Origin: an uncultured Oscillibacter sp.
GTDB lineage: Bacteria > Bacillota > Clostridia > Oscillospirales > Oscillospiraceae
DNA length: 54,184 nucleotides
NCBI GenBank assembly: GCA_900770295.1
Contig: CAAGJQ010000118.1
Span: 1-54,184, forward strand
Reading direction: 5' to 3'
The translations under genes were made by a program, and so were the position numbers. Under the pieces are notes generated by a model. The model did no database searches. It was given only the letters and a program-made list of their open reading frames with translations, and had not been told where the DNA came from. Below, one piece after another: positions 40,619 through 49,212 of the stretch (positions within the stretch are counted from its first letter, which is position 1; each line of letters begins with the position of its first letter).

Positions 40619-40795
40619 TTAGCGTCTGGCGATATTTGCTTCAATAATAAAATTTTTTGCATTGATGATGCTTTCACGTTTGCATTTGGGGCAGAACAGG
40701 GGGAAGTCCCGCAGCACCGTCCTTTGCAGCAGCCGGAGCCGCGTTTTTCCGCCGCATATGGGACAGTAGATCCACTCTTCCTTCTCTTCCATCAT
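40619..40795 (-). CDS. Cysteine-rich KTR domain protein, copy 2
   Basis: 58 residues, knuckles IYCPICGG and FCPKCK, paralogous to copy 1 at 35717. The tail ends ANIARR, but the next reading frame of the same bases gives SPDAKTR, the canonical KTR tail. A one-base shift has therefore shortened the C-terminus. Start ATG ending 40795 with GGAGGG eight bases upstream. Encoded right after a TetR regulator (16 bases). Confidence 0.8.
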   Translation of the reverse strand: MMEEKEEWIYCPICGGKTRLRLLQRTVLRDFPLFCPKCKRESIINAKNFIIEANIARR

Positions 40796-40811
40796 CCTTG
40801 TATCCCTCCGT

Positions 40812-41435
40812 CTATGACGCTCGATGAACCATGCGGAAGAACAGCCGAACGTGGGATTCCAGCTTCTCAAGTCTTTTCTCTTCCATTTCCGGCTCGCGGT
40901 CGCAAATCCCGATCAGTGTTATGACAGGCGCCACATACATCATCGCCAGAGTATCGGGGTCTTCGTCGCGGATCACGCCGGAGGCGATCAGGCTGCGGAA
41001 AATCGCGGCGTGATAGTCCACGATCCGCTCCACATAACGCTGCGTGTACAGACGGGACAACTCCGGGGAGCGGAACTGCTCAATAGTCATCATTTTGCGA
41101 AAGAGCCTGTTGGCTTCGTCGTGCAGGGAATAGGAAAAGATCTGACGCACCTTTTCCACCAAGGAATCCGCCGAAATCTCGGTAAATACCGGGAAATCCT
41201 GTGGGGCGTTGTGCATATGAATGTCGATTTGATCGGCAAAGCGCACATAGCGCTCGGCAGTGTCCTGCATCACGGCCTCAAAGATCTCCTGCTTGCTGGC
41301 GTAGTGCTTATACAATGCGGCCTTTGTGATTCCCAGCCGCTTCGCAATATCGCTCATAGATGTTCCCGAGTAGCCCTTCTCAGCAAACAGCTCCAGAGCA
41401 CTCTTCAAGATCCGCGCTTTTGTATCTCCAGCCAT
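40812..41435 (-). CDS. TetR/AcrR family regulator
   Basis: 207 residues. HTH at residues 1-52 (RILKSALELFAEKGYSGTSM, IAKRLGITKAALYKHYASKQ). The C-terminal region resembles general TetR ligand domains. AGAGGA before the ATG. Its promoter is nearly perfect and carries two 18-base operators (41455-41497). It heads a unit with KTR copy 2, flavodoxin and membrane protein. Confidence 0.92.
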   Translation of the reverse strand: MAGDTKARILKSALELFAEKGYSGTSMSDIAKRLGITKAALYKHYASKQEIFEAVMQDTAERYVRFADQIDIHMHNAPQDFPVFTEISADSLVEKVRQIFSYSLHDEANRLFRKMMTIEQFRSPELSRLYTQRYVERIVDYHAAIFRSLIASGVIRDEDPDTLAMMYVAPVITLIGICDREPEMEEKRLEKLESHVRLFFRMVHRAS

Positions 41436-41454
41436 AATTGTCCTCTTTCCTATT

Positions 41455-41503
41455 AGTGACCGTTCGGTAACTGCATTATAGTTACCGATCGGTCACTTGT
41501 CAA
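41455..41503 (-). promoter_or_regulatory. Consensus promoter with two TetR operators
   Basis: Minus strand TTGACA (41498-41503), 17-base spacer, TATAAT (41475-41480), an exact consensus. Operator AGTTACCGATCGGTCACT (41480-41497) fills the spacer; AGTGACCGTTCGGTAACT (41455-41472) lies just downstream. The two are inverted near-copies 25 bases apart. Confidence 0.85.
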
Positions 41504-41665
41504 GGGGGAAGAGAAAAAATGATAGAATTTTTCTGCCCTTGTTCATCTGCGGCATAGTATGTGGTCAATTTCGATGGTACACAGATCCGGCAGGAACACA
41601 CAGCAGACGCCCTGGAAACAGGAAGGCCCGGGAGAAAGCCACGCATGAGGGGTTGATAAGACATG

Positions 41666-41694
41666 GTGACTTCTTTGGGCATCTATGTTATACT
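41666..41694 (+). promoter_or_regulatory. Promoter of the two-component system
   Basis: GTGACT (41666-41671), 17-base spacer, TATACT (41689-41694), 26 bases before the response regulator start. The matching sequence at 37766 has lost the -10 consensus (TGCACT). Confidence 0.6.
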
Positions 41695-41719
41695 GTCGGG
41701 AAAAGAAGGGGGTGTTGCC

Positions 41720-42397
41720 ATGAAAAGGCTTCTGCTGCTGGAGGATGATGCCGCCCTGGGCGATGGAATCTGCCTGGCCCTGAAAAGCGGCGAAACGGAT
41801 GTGATCCTGTGCCGTACCTTATCTGAAGGAAGGCAGCTATTGGGGAAAAGTGCCTTTGACCTGCTGATCCTGGACATCAACCTGCCGGACGGCAGCGGTC
41901 TGGAGCTGCTGCGGGAAGTCCGCAGGGCCAGCACGGTCCCAGTCATTCTCCTGACCGCCAACGACATGGAGACGGACATCGTGAACGGTCTGGAATCCGG
42001 TGCCGACGACTACATCACCAAGCCCTTTTCCCTGGCGGTACTGCGGGCGAGGGTGAATACCCAACTGCGGCGGACCGCAGCGGCCCCGTCAAGCGTGGTG
42101 GAGATAGACGGTTTCTCCTTCGACTTTGATCGGATGGAGTTCCACAAAAACGGCCAGTCCATCGAACTGAGCAAGACGGAGCAGAAGCTCCTGCGGGTAC
42201 TGGTGGAGAACCGGGGCCAGACACTGACCCGGGCGGCTCTGGTAGACCGTATCTGGACGGACGGGGCCGAATATGTGGACGAGAACGCCCTGTCCGTCAC
42301 CGTCAAGCGGCTGCGGGACAAGCTGGAGGACGTTCCCTCCAAGCCCCGGTATCTGAAAACGGTGTACGGCATTGGCTACACCTGGGCGGTGAAGTGA
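41720..42397 (+). CDS. OmpR/VanR-type response regulator
   Basis: 225 residues. Receiver domain with acidic pocket (LLLEDDAALGDG), phospho-acceptor Asp52 (LLILDINLPDGSG), T79 (LLTAND) and Lys101 (DDYITKPF); winged-helix output domain with VTVKRLRDKLEDVPSKPRYL and TVYGIGYTWAVK. Start at ATG 41720 with a GGGGG(T)G site five bases upstream. Followed directly by its kinase and then an ABC transporter, as in peptide-antibiotic sensing systems (BceR/VanR type). Confidence 0.93.
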   Translation: MKRLLLLEDDAALGDGICLALKSGETDVILCRTLSEGRQLLGKSAFDLLILDINLPDGSGLELLREVRRASTVPVILLTANDMETDIVNGLESGADDYITKPFSLAVLRARVNTQLRRTAAAPSSVVEIDGFSFDFDRMEFHKNGQSIELSKTEQKLLRVLVENRGQTLTRAALVDRIWTDGAEYVDENALSVTVKRLRDKLEDVPSKPRYLKTVYGIGYTWAVK

Positions 42398-42398
42398 C

Positions 42399-43304
42399 AT
42401 GACGGCTATCGGAATCATCATAATCGCCGCCGCAGTCCTGACGGCGGCCGCCGTGGTGGTCTGGGACCGCTGGCGGACCCGGCGGCTTTTGAAGCGGCTG
42501 GACGATATGCTGGAAAAGGCCATCACCCAGGGGTTTACCGAGGAGGACTACGACGAGAGCCTGCTGTCCGCTGTGGAGACCAAGCTGGCCCGGTATCTGG
42601 CGTCCTCCACCGTCTCCGCCCGGAACCTGCAAGCGGAAAAGGACAAGATCAAGACCCTCATCGCGGATATCTCCCACCAGACGAAAACGCCCCTTGCCAA
42701 TGTTCTCCTGTATGCTCAGCTTCTCTCGGAGCAGCCGCTGCAAGATGAGAGCCGGGCCTGCGTCACGGCGCTGGAGGGGCAGGCGGAAAAGCTCCAGTCT
42801 CTCATTGAGGCGCTGGTCAAGACCTCCCGGCTGGAGAGCGGCGTACTGGCCCTGCACCCCCAGCCCGCAAGCCTCGCTCCCATGCTGGAGGAGGCTGTGG
42901 CCCAGTTTGCGCTAAAGGCTGCCGAAAAGGGCATTGACTTGACCCTGGCGGCCGCAGAAGGTGGCGGCGTGTTCGACCCCAAGTGGACGGCGGAGGCGGT
43001 GTGCAACCTGCTGGACAACGCCGTCAAGTACACTCCTGCCGGGGGCTCCGTCGCGGTACAAGCCCACTGCTACGAGCTGTTCTGCCACATCGACGTCACT
43101 GACACCGGCCCCGGTATTCCGGAGGAGGAACAGGCCAAGGTGTTCCAGCGGTTCTACCGCTCTCCCGTCAATCATCAGGCCCAGGGAGTGGGCATCGGAT
43201 TGTATCTGGCCCGGCAGATCGCCGAGGGCCAGGGCGGCTACATCAAGGTGTTTTCCAAGCCGGGAAAGGGCGCGAAATTCTCGCTGTATCTGCCCAGAAA
43301 CTGA
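42399..43304 (+). CDS. Sensor histidine kinase, minimal membrane sensor
   Basis: 301 residues. One N-terminal helix only (residues 4-21) and no extracellular domain, so sensing is within the membrane or via the neighbouring transporter. H-box IADISHQTKTPLANVLLYAQ with His93; N-box NLLDNAVKYTP, G1 DTGPGIP, G2 GVGIGLYLA. The start is two bases after the regulator stop. Kinases of this type, paired with FtsX-like transporters, usually answer cell-wall-active peptides. Confidence 0.93.
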   Translation: MTAIGIIIIAAAVLTAAAVVVWDRWRTRRLLKRLDDMLEKAITQGFTEEDYDESLLSAVETKLARYLASSTVSARNLQAEKDKIKTLIADISHQTKTPLANVLLYAQLLSEQPLQDESRACVTALEGQAEKLQSLIEALVKTSRLESGVLALHPQPASLAPMLEEAVAQFALKAAEKGIDLTLAAAEGGGVFDPKWTAEAVCNLLDNAVKYTPAGGSVAVQAHCYELFCHIDVTDTGPGIPEEEQAKVFQRFYRSPVNHQAQGVGIGLYLARQIAEGQGGYIKVFSKPGKGAKFSLYLPRN

Positions 43305-43357
43305 AATCTTTCAAAACTGTTAGATTTCAGAAAGAATGTGGAAAGATTCTCGTGCTA

Positions 43358-43392
43358 AAGTCTGTATCGTCGAAAGGCAATACAGACTTTTT
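43358..43392 (+). terminator. Terminator/attenuator just before the ABC transporter genes
   Basis: AAGTCTGTAT pairs with ATACAGACTT around a 12-base loop and is followed by T5. It ends right before the Shine-Dalgarno (43395) of the ATPase gene. Upstream, GATTTC/GAAATCTTTC-type direct repeats at 43304-43345 may bind the response regulator. Confidence 0.65.
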
Positions 43393-43409
43393 CCTTGGAG
43401 GCAACTTCT

Positions 43410-44081
43410 ATGACGATTTTGGAAACGAAAGACCTGCGAAAAATTTACGGCTCCGGTGATACGGAGGTCCGTGCTCTGGACGGCGTTGACCTGACGGTAG
43501 AGGAGGGAGAATTTGTGGCCGTGGTGGGCACCTCCGGTTCCGGCAAATCCACCCTGCTGCACATGCTGGGTGGGCTGGACCGGCCCACCGGCGGCACCGT
43601 CACGGTGGACGGAAAGAACATATTCTCCCTGAAGGACGAGGCACTGACCATTTTCCGCCGCCGGAAGATCGGCTTCGTGTTCCAGAACTACAATCTGGTG
43701 CCGGTTCTGAACGTGTATGAGAACATCGTTCTGCCCATCCAGCTGGACGGTGGAAAGCCGGATCCCGCCTATGTGGACAGCATCGTGGAGACCCTGGGCC
43801 TGCAAAGCAAACTCCAGAATCTGCCCAACAACCTCTCCGGCGGTCAGCAGCAGCGGGTGGCCATCGCCCGGGCGCTGGCGGCCAAGCCCGCCATCATTCT
43901 GGCGGATGAGCCTACCGGCAACCTGGACAGCCGCACCAGCCAAGACGTCATGAGCCTGCTGAAGGTCACCAGCGAGAAGTTCAGCCAGACCATCGTCATG
44001 ATCACCCACAACGAGGAGATCGCCCAGATGGCGGACCGCATCATCCGCATTGAGGATGGGCGGATCGTGACACGGGGGTGA
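43410..44081 (+). CDS. ABC transporter ATP-binding protein (MacB/LolD/BceA type)
   Basis: 223 residues. Walker A GTSGSGKS (40-47), Q-loop FQNYNLVPVLN, signature LSGGQQQR (142-148), Walker B ILADEPTGNLD. GGAGG eight bases before the ATG at 43410. With the following FtsX-type permease it forms an ABC system without typical export of substrate; such pairs export or remove peptide antibiotics or lipids, or signal to the kinase. Confidence 0.95.
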   Translation: MTILETKDLRKIYGSGDTEVRALDGVDLTVEEGEFVAVVGTSGSGKSTLLHMLGGLDRPTGGTVTVDGKNIFSLKDEALTIFRRRKIGFVFQNYNLVPVLNVYENIVLPIQLDGGKPDPAYVDSIVETLGLQSKLQNLPNNLSGGQQQRVAIARALAAKPAIILADEPTGNLDSRTSQDVMSLLKVTSEKFSQTIVMITHNEEIAQMADRIIRIEDGRIVTRG

Positions 44082-44086
44082 GGACC

Positions 44087-46744
44087 ATGATCCGAGTTTC
44101 CAACGGCAAGTGCATCCGGAACCTGGGCTGGAAATCCATGAAAGCAGCCAAAGCCCGGAACACCATTGCCATTCTGGCTATCGCCCTGACCACAGTGCTG
44201 TTCACTTCCTTGTTTACGATTGCCCTGTCCATCAACGATGGCTTCCAGCAGAACAACTTCCGACAGGTAGGCGGATATTCCCATGGGGGGTTCAAATATC
44301 TGACAGAGGCGCAGTTTGAGGAACTGCGGGAGGACTCTTTGATCCGCGAATGGGGCCTGCGACGGTTCTGCGGTATGCCCACGGATGTCCCCTTCAACAA
44401 ATCCCATGTGGAGGTTGGCTACTCCGACGCCAATCAGGCCCACTGGATGTACTGTGATCCTATCCAGGGCCGCCTGCCCGCTGAGGGCACCAACGAGGCC
44501 GCCACGGACCTCCACGTGCTGGAGCTGCTGGGGATAGAGCCGGAAATCGGCAAGCAGTTCACCGTCACCTTCGATGTGGACGGCCATGAGACCACCCAGA
44601 CCTTCACCCTTTGCGGCTGGTGGGAGTACGACCCAGTCATCGTCGCCAACCACATCCTCATCCCGGAGAGCCGGGTGGATGCCATCCTGAACGAGGTGGG
44701 CGTAGACCCGGCCAACAGCGATGACGGCATGACCGGAAGCTGGAATCTGGATGTGATGTTCCAAAACGCTCTGCACATCGAGCGGGACATGGACCGAGTG
44801 CTTTCAAACCACGGCTATCAATCCGAGAGCCGCGCCGACGGGGACAACTACATCGCCACCGGCGTCAACTGGGGCTACACCGGCTCCCAGCTGGCGGACA
44901 GTCTGGACCCCGGCATGGTGCTGGGCATCGCCTCCATGCTGCTGCTCATCATCTTCACCGGCTATCTCATCATCTACAATGTGTTCCAGATCTCCGTCAC
45001 CAACGACATTCGGTTTTACGGGTTGCTGAAAACCATCGGCACCACGGGGCGGCAGCTCAAGCGCATCATTCGCCAGCAGGCGCTGCTGCTCTCTCTGGCG
45101 GGCATTCCTCTGGGTCTGCTGGTCGGGTGGTTCATCGGCTCCCGGCTGACGCCAGTGGTCATCAATCTGATGAACGGTGTGCAGAACGTGGTGTCCGTCA
45201 GCCCGGTCATCTTCGTGGTTTCCGCCCTGTTTTCTCTGCTGACGGTGCTGTTGTCCTGCGCACGGCCGGGGCGGTTGGCGGCGAAGGTCAGTCCCATTGA
45301 GGCGGTGCGGTACACCGAGGGCGGAACGCCAAAAAAGAAGGTGAAAAAGTCCGGCGGCGTGTCCCTGTTCGCCATGGCAAAGGCCAACCTGGGTCGCAGC
45401 CGCAGCAAGACGGTGGTAACGGTGCTGTCGCTCTCCCTGGCAGTGGTGCTGCTGAATCTGACCGTCACCTTCACCAATGGCTTCAGTATGGAGAAGTATC
45501 TCTCCAACCAAATGGTATCGGACTTCATCCTGGCGGACGCCGGGTATTTCCAGGTGAGTACCCTCTGGGGCGCGGATAAGGCTCTGCCGGAGGAGGCCAT
45601 CGATGCTGTGACGGCCCAGGGTGGCCTGTCCGGTGGCCGCGTCTATGGCTGCATCACCTCCGTGCAGGAATTTGTCACCGAGGAATGGTTCCGTACCAAC
45701 TACAGCCATTATAACGATCAGGCGACCTTGGATGCCCTGGTAGAACAGACGGAGAAAAGCGCGGACGGGCTTCTGGCGGATCACGCCCAGCTCTACGGCA
45801 TGGAACCCTTTGTACTGGACAAACTGACTGTGCTGGAGGGCGATCTGTCCAAGCTCTATGAGCCGGGAGGAAACTACATGGCCGCTGTTTATTCCACCGA
45901 TGACTACGGCAACGCGGAATCGGATTCCCACTGGGCCCGGCTGGGCGACACCGTGACGCTGCGGTACGTGGAGGAATTCGAGTATTACAACCCGGACACC
46001 GGCGAGATCTATGAGGACAGCATCCCGGAGGACCAGCCCTGGCGGGAACGTGCGGTCAAATACCGGGATGTGGAATATGAGGTCGTTGCCCTGGTGGATG
46101 TACCCCATGCCCTGGGTTATCGATACTATGGCGATGACCAGTTCATCCTGAACAACCAAACCTTTATCCGGGACACCGACACGAACTCCGTCATGCTCTA
46201 TACCTTTGACATGGAGGATGAGACCGGAAACAAAGCCATGGAATCGTTCCTGGAAAACTACACGGAAAATCAGAATCCGCAGTATGATTATGAAAGCCGT
46301 GCTACCTACGCTGCGGAGTTTGAGAGCTTCCGCTCCATGTTCATGCTGCTGGGCGGGGCCTTGAGCTTCATCGTGGGCCTTGTTGGCATTCTGAATTTCT
46401 TCAACGCCATCCTGACGGGCATCCTGACCCGCCGCCGGGAGTTCGCGGTACTCCAGTCCATCGGCATGACAGGGGGGCAGTTGAAAAAGATGCTGGTGTA
46501 CGAGGGTCTGCTGTATGCCCTGGGAGCTGTGGCGTTGTCCCTGGCCCTGGTGGCAGCCATGGGACCGCTGACAGGCTCGGTGCTTGGGAATCTATTCTGG
46601 TTTTTCGACTACCACTTTACTGTGACGCCAATCTTGCTGCTGGCGCCGGTGTTCGCCCTGCTGGGCAGCTTAGTGCCCCTGGCGGTGTACCGTTTCGTGT
46701 CCCGTCTTACCATCGTGGAACGGCTCCGGGAGGCGGAGGCATAA
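44087..46744 (+). CDS. FtsX-type ABC transporter permease (long form)
   Basis: About 885 residues. Two FtsX-like blocks with an N-terminal helix (NTIAILAIALTTVLFTSLFT), a 3-helix block near 290-410 (LGIASMLLLIIFTGYLIIYN, LKTIGTTGRQLKRIIRQQAL) and the final block near 760-880 (FIVGLVGILNFFNAILTGIL, LQSIGMTGGQLKKMLVYEGL). Between them are two large extracellular domains. This is the layout of DUF-type permeases of bacitracin/lantibiotic resistance (BceB-like) but with two long external regions. Start ATG 44087; the GTG at 44078 overlapping the ATPase stop is less likely. Confidence 0.93.
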   Translation: MIRVSNGKCIRNLGWKSMKAAKARNTIAILAIALTTVLFTSLFTIALSINDGFQQNNFRQVGGYSHGGFKYLTEAQFEELREDSLIREWGLRRFCGMPTDVPFNKSHVEVGYSDANQAHWMYCDPIQGRLPAEGTNEAATDLHVLELLGIEPEIGKQFTVTFDVDGHETTQTFTLCGWWEYDPVIVANHILIPESRVDAILNEVGVDPANSDDGMTGSWNLDVMFQNALHIERDMDRVLSNHGYQSESRADGDNYIATGVNWGYTGSQLADSLDPGMVLGIASMLLLIIFTGYLIIYNVFQISVTNDIRFYGLLKTIGTTGRQLKRIIRQQALLLSLAGIPLGLLVGWFIGSRLTPVVINLMNGVQNVVSVSPVIFVVSALFSLLTVLLSCARPGRLAAKVSPIEAVRYTEGGTPKKKVKKSGGVSLFAMAKANLGRSRSKTVVTVLSLSLAVVLLNLTVTFTNGFSMEKYLSNQMVSDFILADAGYFQVSTLWGADKALPEEAIDAVTAQGGLSGGRVYGCITSVQEFVTEEWFRTNYSHYNDQATLDALVEQTEKSADGLLADHAQLYGMEPFVLDKLTVLEGDLSKLYEPGGNYMAAVYSTDDYGNAESDSHWARLGDTVTLRYVEEFEYYNPDTGEIYEDSIPEDQPWRERAVKYRDVEYEVVALVDVPHALGYRYYGDDQFILNNQTFIRDTDTNSVMLYTFDMEDETGNKAMESFLENYTENQNPQYDYESRATYAAEFESFRSMFMLLGGALSFIVGLVGILNFFNAILTGILTRRREFAVLQSIGMTGGQLKKMLVYEGLLYALGAVALSLALVAAMGPLTGSVLGNLFWFFDYHFTVTPILLLAPVFALLGSLVPLAVYRFVSRLTIVERLREAEA

Positions 46745-46792
46745 ATCCGGTGTCTGCTTCGTATACGTTGCCAGATAGAGAAACCATAATAG

Positions 46793-46830
46793 AAAAAGGC
46801 ATCGGTTCAAGATTGAACCGATGCCTTTTT
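46793..46830. terminator. Bidirectional terminator between permease and kinase-like gene
   Basis: AAAAAGGCATCGGTTCAA pairs with TTGAACCGATGCCTTTTT around GA. It serves both convergent transcripts. Confidence 0.9.
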
Positions 46831-47360
46831 CATGCATCTTGAACGGTTTCCAAAAACTCTTTTGTTTGAGACCAATATTTGATCCCCCAATTTTCAAAAT
46901 TCCATTCCTCCATATAGTCGTTACACTCGTAATCAATATAGTATAACCTATCTTCCTGTACCACAAAATTAGTCGGGAAATAATCGATGTTGGTGTTAGC
47001 AGCATATAAATCTACGCACATTGCTTTCACCTGCTCGACAAAAGTCGGTTTTACCTCATTTCGCAAAACACAATCAAATACGGTATCTCCCTTGATGTAC
47101 TCTTTCAGAATTCTTTCGTTTTCAATATCAGCTTCATACATCTCAGGCATGGGAATTCCAATTTCTTTCAGACGTTCATAGTCCTTTATTTCTGATTCAA
47201 TTTTGTTTCCAAACTGATAGTAATCACACGGTTCATGGTGAATCTGTTTTAGCACGTATTCCTTCGTCCCATCCGTTACCAGATAGGAATATCCCCCTTT
47301 TCCGTGGCCTAACAGGTTTATGACTTCGTATGACTTTTCATTTACACACATTTCCTTCAT
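46830..47360 (-). CDS. Small protein-kinase/aminoglycoside phosphotransferase-like protein
   Basis: 176 residues from the ATG ending at 47360 (AAGG eight bases upstream). Gly-rich loop NLLGHGKGGYSYLV, invariant-type lysine in EYVLKQIHHE, and the late active-site pattern YFPTNFVVQEDRLYYIDYE, where N and DYE occupy the catalytic and metal sites. The HRD-like motif is degenerate. An in-frame extension to 47477 lacks a good ribosome site but is open; a start farther upstream cannot be excluded. Substrate (sugar, peptide or protein) unknown. Confidence 0.65.
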   Translation of the reverse strand: MKEMCVNEKSYEVINLLGHGKGGYSYLVTDGTKEYVLKQIHHEPCDYYQFGNKIESEIKDYERLKEIGIPMPEMYEADIENERILKEYIKGDTVFDCVLRNEVKPTFVEQVKAMCVDLYAANTNIDYFPTNFVVQEDRLYYIDYECNDYMEEWNFENWGIKYWSQTKEFLETVQDA

Positions 47361-47504
47361 GATACATGCCTTAAACTGTTGCATCCAATCTTCTGTGCAC
47401 CGTTCTGTCGCAGAATGGATCGGTTGCGCTGCCAAGCGTCCATATTGTTGTTTTACGGTCATGATTGTTGTCATCATCTTGAGGGGTAAAGCATTCAGAT
47501 AGAT

Positions 47505-48233
47505 TCAGCGCGTATAGATCTCGATTGCCGCCGCCATGAATGATGCCGTGCCTGCGCCGTATTGGTCAATGTGCTGCGTGAAGCGCTCATCGCCCACATA
47601 CATCTGACCAAGGCAGGAAAGGATCTCTTTCGTGCAGGTGTAGAAATTGGAAGTGATATATGCCTGCCACTTTTTCACAAGCGCCTGTGCCTCAGCACTG
47701 TCCGGGGCAAGGGAACGATTCCTGCCAAACTCACTCAGAATCATTGCACCCTCACCGTCCAGCATGCTTTGCTGTGCATCGCTGTAACCGGCTGACTTTT
47801 TTTCATACTCAGCGTAGGCAGCCGTATCGCCCCAGCGCTGCTTCGCTTCTTCGGCGTATTGCTTTTTCATTTCTTCGATCTCTGTCGTATCAAATTGCCG
47901 GAAACTCATATCCTGTTCTCCTTTCAAGGTCTTGTCCACAAGAGAAATCAAGCTGTCGAGCCTGCTGCGCTTTTGCAGAAGGAGCTCTTTCTGCTTTCGC
48001 AAAGCAGTTTCTTTCTCATAGGCGGGATTCTGCATGATGTTTCTGATATCTTCCAACGGAAAGTCAAGCTCCCGGAAAAATAAAATCTGCTGCAAGACCT
48101 CCAGATCCGTGTCGTTATAAACCCGGTAGCCCGCTTGCGTGACTTCGCTCGGTTTCAGCAGACCGATCTCGTCATAGTAATGCAGCGTGCGGACGGTCAC
48201 GCCTGTCAGCTTTGCCACGTCGCTGATCTTCAT
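47505..48233 (-). CDS. MerR family regulator with TipA-like ligand domain
   Basis: 242 residues. MerR winged helix (MKISDVAKLTGVTVRTLHYY, DEIGLLKPSEVTQAGYRVYN) and coiled dimer helix, then a C-terminal TipAS-type domain (SLAPDSAEAQALVKKWQAYI). TipAS domains bind thiopeptides and other drugs and activate transcription. The start codon overlaps the stop of the peptidase gene (ATGA), so both are one operon, controlled from the 19-bp-spacer promoter at 49182. Confidence 0.93.
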   Translation of the reverse strand: MKISDVAKLTGVTVRTLHYYDEIGLLKPSEVTQAGYRVYNDTDLEVLQQILFFRELDFPLEDIRNIMQNPAYEKETALRKQKELLLQKRSRLDSLISLVDKTLKGEQDMSFRQFDTTEIEEMKKQYAEEAKQRWGDTAAYAEYEKKSAGYSDAQQSMLDGEGAMILSEFGRNRSLAPDSAEAQALVKKWQAYITSNFYTCTKEILSCLGQMYVGDERFTQHIDQYGAGTASFMAAAIEIYTR

Positions 48234-49138
48234 TGCCAGAAGTCCTCCGTCTGTTTCAGAATTTCGACCGTCGGTGTTATGGTCGCCTCATAGATCGATG
48301 CGCCTGTTTTCTTCAGGTAATGCCCGATCAGCGCATATCCGCAGGCGTAGCCGCCGCAATAAGGCATGCCGATGGGCTGACCTCCCCGCAGAGCCATGAT
48401 CTCGTCGCCATAGAGATAGGAAGAAAGTGCCTGGAAATCGCTTGTCATCAGATTTGCCCGGACGAGCGGTTTGACAGTTTCCCGCAGCATCTCCGGCGTC
48501 GTTTCTCTGACCCACTTGCCGACCTTGTCTTCACCGAACATAGTTGCGGCAAAGGTTTCCGCCAGACCTTCCGATACGATCATATCCGCCAGTGTGATCT
48601 GACTGCTCCACTGCATGAACTGCCAGCGGACATTGTGATTGGTTTCGTGTGCCAGCGCCACCGGCAGCAGGGAAAGGGACCGCTCATTCGGTACAATGGA
48701 ACCGATGATATAACCGGGGATCCCGCCATCGCCGCAATAGTCGCCTGCCATAACGGTCATGGGACTGCGCGGATCACTTAGCACGACCGTAAACACATAT
48801 TCCTGCTTCGGCAGTTTGATCCCATGCTGCTCAAAGCCTGAGAGGGTATTGCGGATGCTGTTTTCGCAGTCTGCCCAAAACGCCTCCTTGCTGATCTGAT
48901 CAATTTCCCCGCGACGTTCCTCTGTGATCTGGGCCGGAGCATAGTAGCCGCTCATGGCCGCAGCGGATACCACATCGTAACCGCCATCCGTTTCTGCTCT
49001 CAGGGGGATACCGACACACGACCATTTGAATGCAAAGGGTTTCATCAGCTCGTCCCGATACATGTTGTCTTTTTCGGCCGGTGCCGCGTTCATCATTTTC
49101 CGGTAAATGCGGTCAGACCGGATCGCCATAATATTCAT
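48230..49138 (-). CDS. Zinc metallopeptidase-like protein (DUF2268 type)
   Basis: 302 residues. Zinc motif HETNH (164-168) in LPVALAHETNHNVRW and a downstream glutamate region VSEGLAETFA (190-194) match predicted Zn-dependent proteases of the DUF2268 kind. No signal peptide, so intracellular. Start ATG ending 49138 with GGAGG seven bases upstream. It heads an operon with the TipA-like MerR regulator; degradation of the regulator's inducing peptide is an appealing but untested role. Confidence 0.8.
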   Translation of the reverse strand: MNIMAIRSDRIYRKMMNAAPAEKDNMYRDELMKPFAFKWSCVGIPLRAETDGGYDVVSAAAMSGYYAPAQITEERRGEIDQISKEAFWADCENSIRNTLSGFEQHGIKLPKQEYVFTVVLSDPRSPMTVMAGDYCGDGGIPGYIIGSIVPNERSLSLLPVALAHETNHNVRWQFMQWSSQITLADMIVSEGLAETFAATMFGEDKVGKWVRETTPEMLRETVKPLVRANLMTSDFQALSSYLYGDEIMALRGGQPIGMPYCGGYACGYALIGHYLKKTGASIYEATITPTVEILKQTEDFWQ

Positions 49139-49181
49139 AGTAAAACCTCCGTTTTGTTTTCTCATGTCCGAACATGGTCAT

Positions 49182-49212
49182 AGGATACACTATGACGTAA
49201 CGTAAGAGTCAA
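49182..49212 (-). promoter_or_regulatory. MerR-type promoter with 19-bp spacer
   Basis: Minus strand TTGACT (49207-49212), 19-base spacer, TATCCT (49182-49187). The spacer holds ACGTTACGT, centre of the imperfect palindrome TTACGTTACGTCA. The over-long spacer and central dyad are diagnostic of MerR-family control. Confidence 0.85.

Noticed and set aside
44804..46159. 451-codon minus-strand frame opposite the FtsX permease
   Set aside because: No start site or domain; permease signature on the plus strand is clear.
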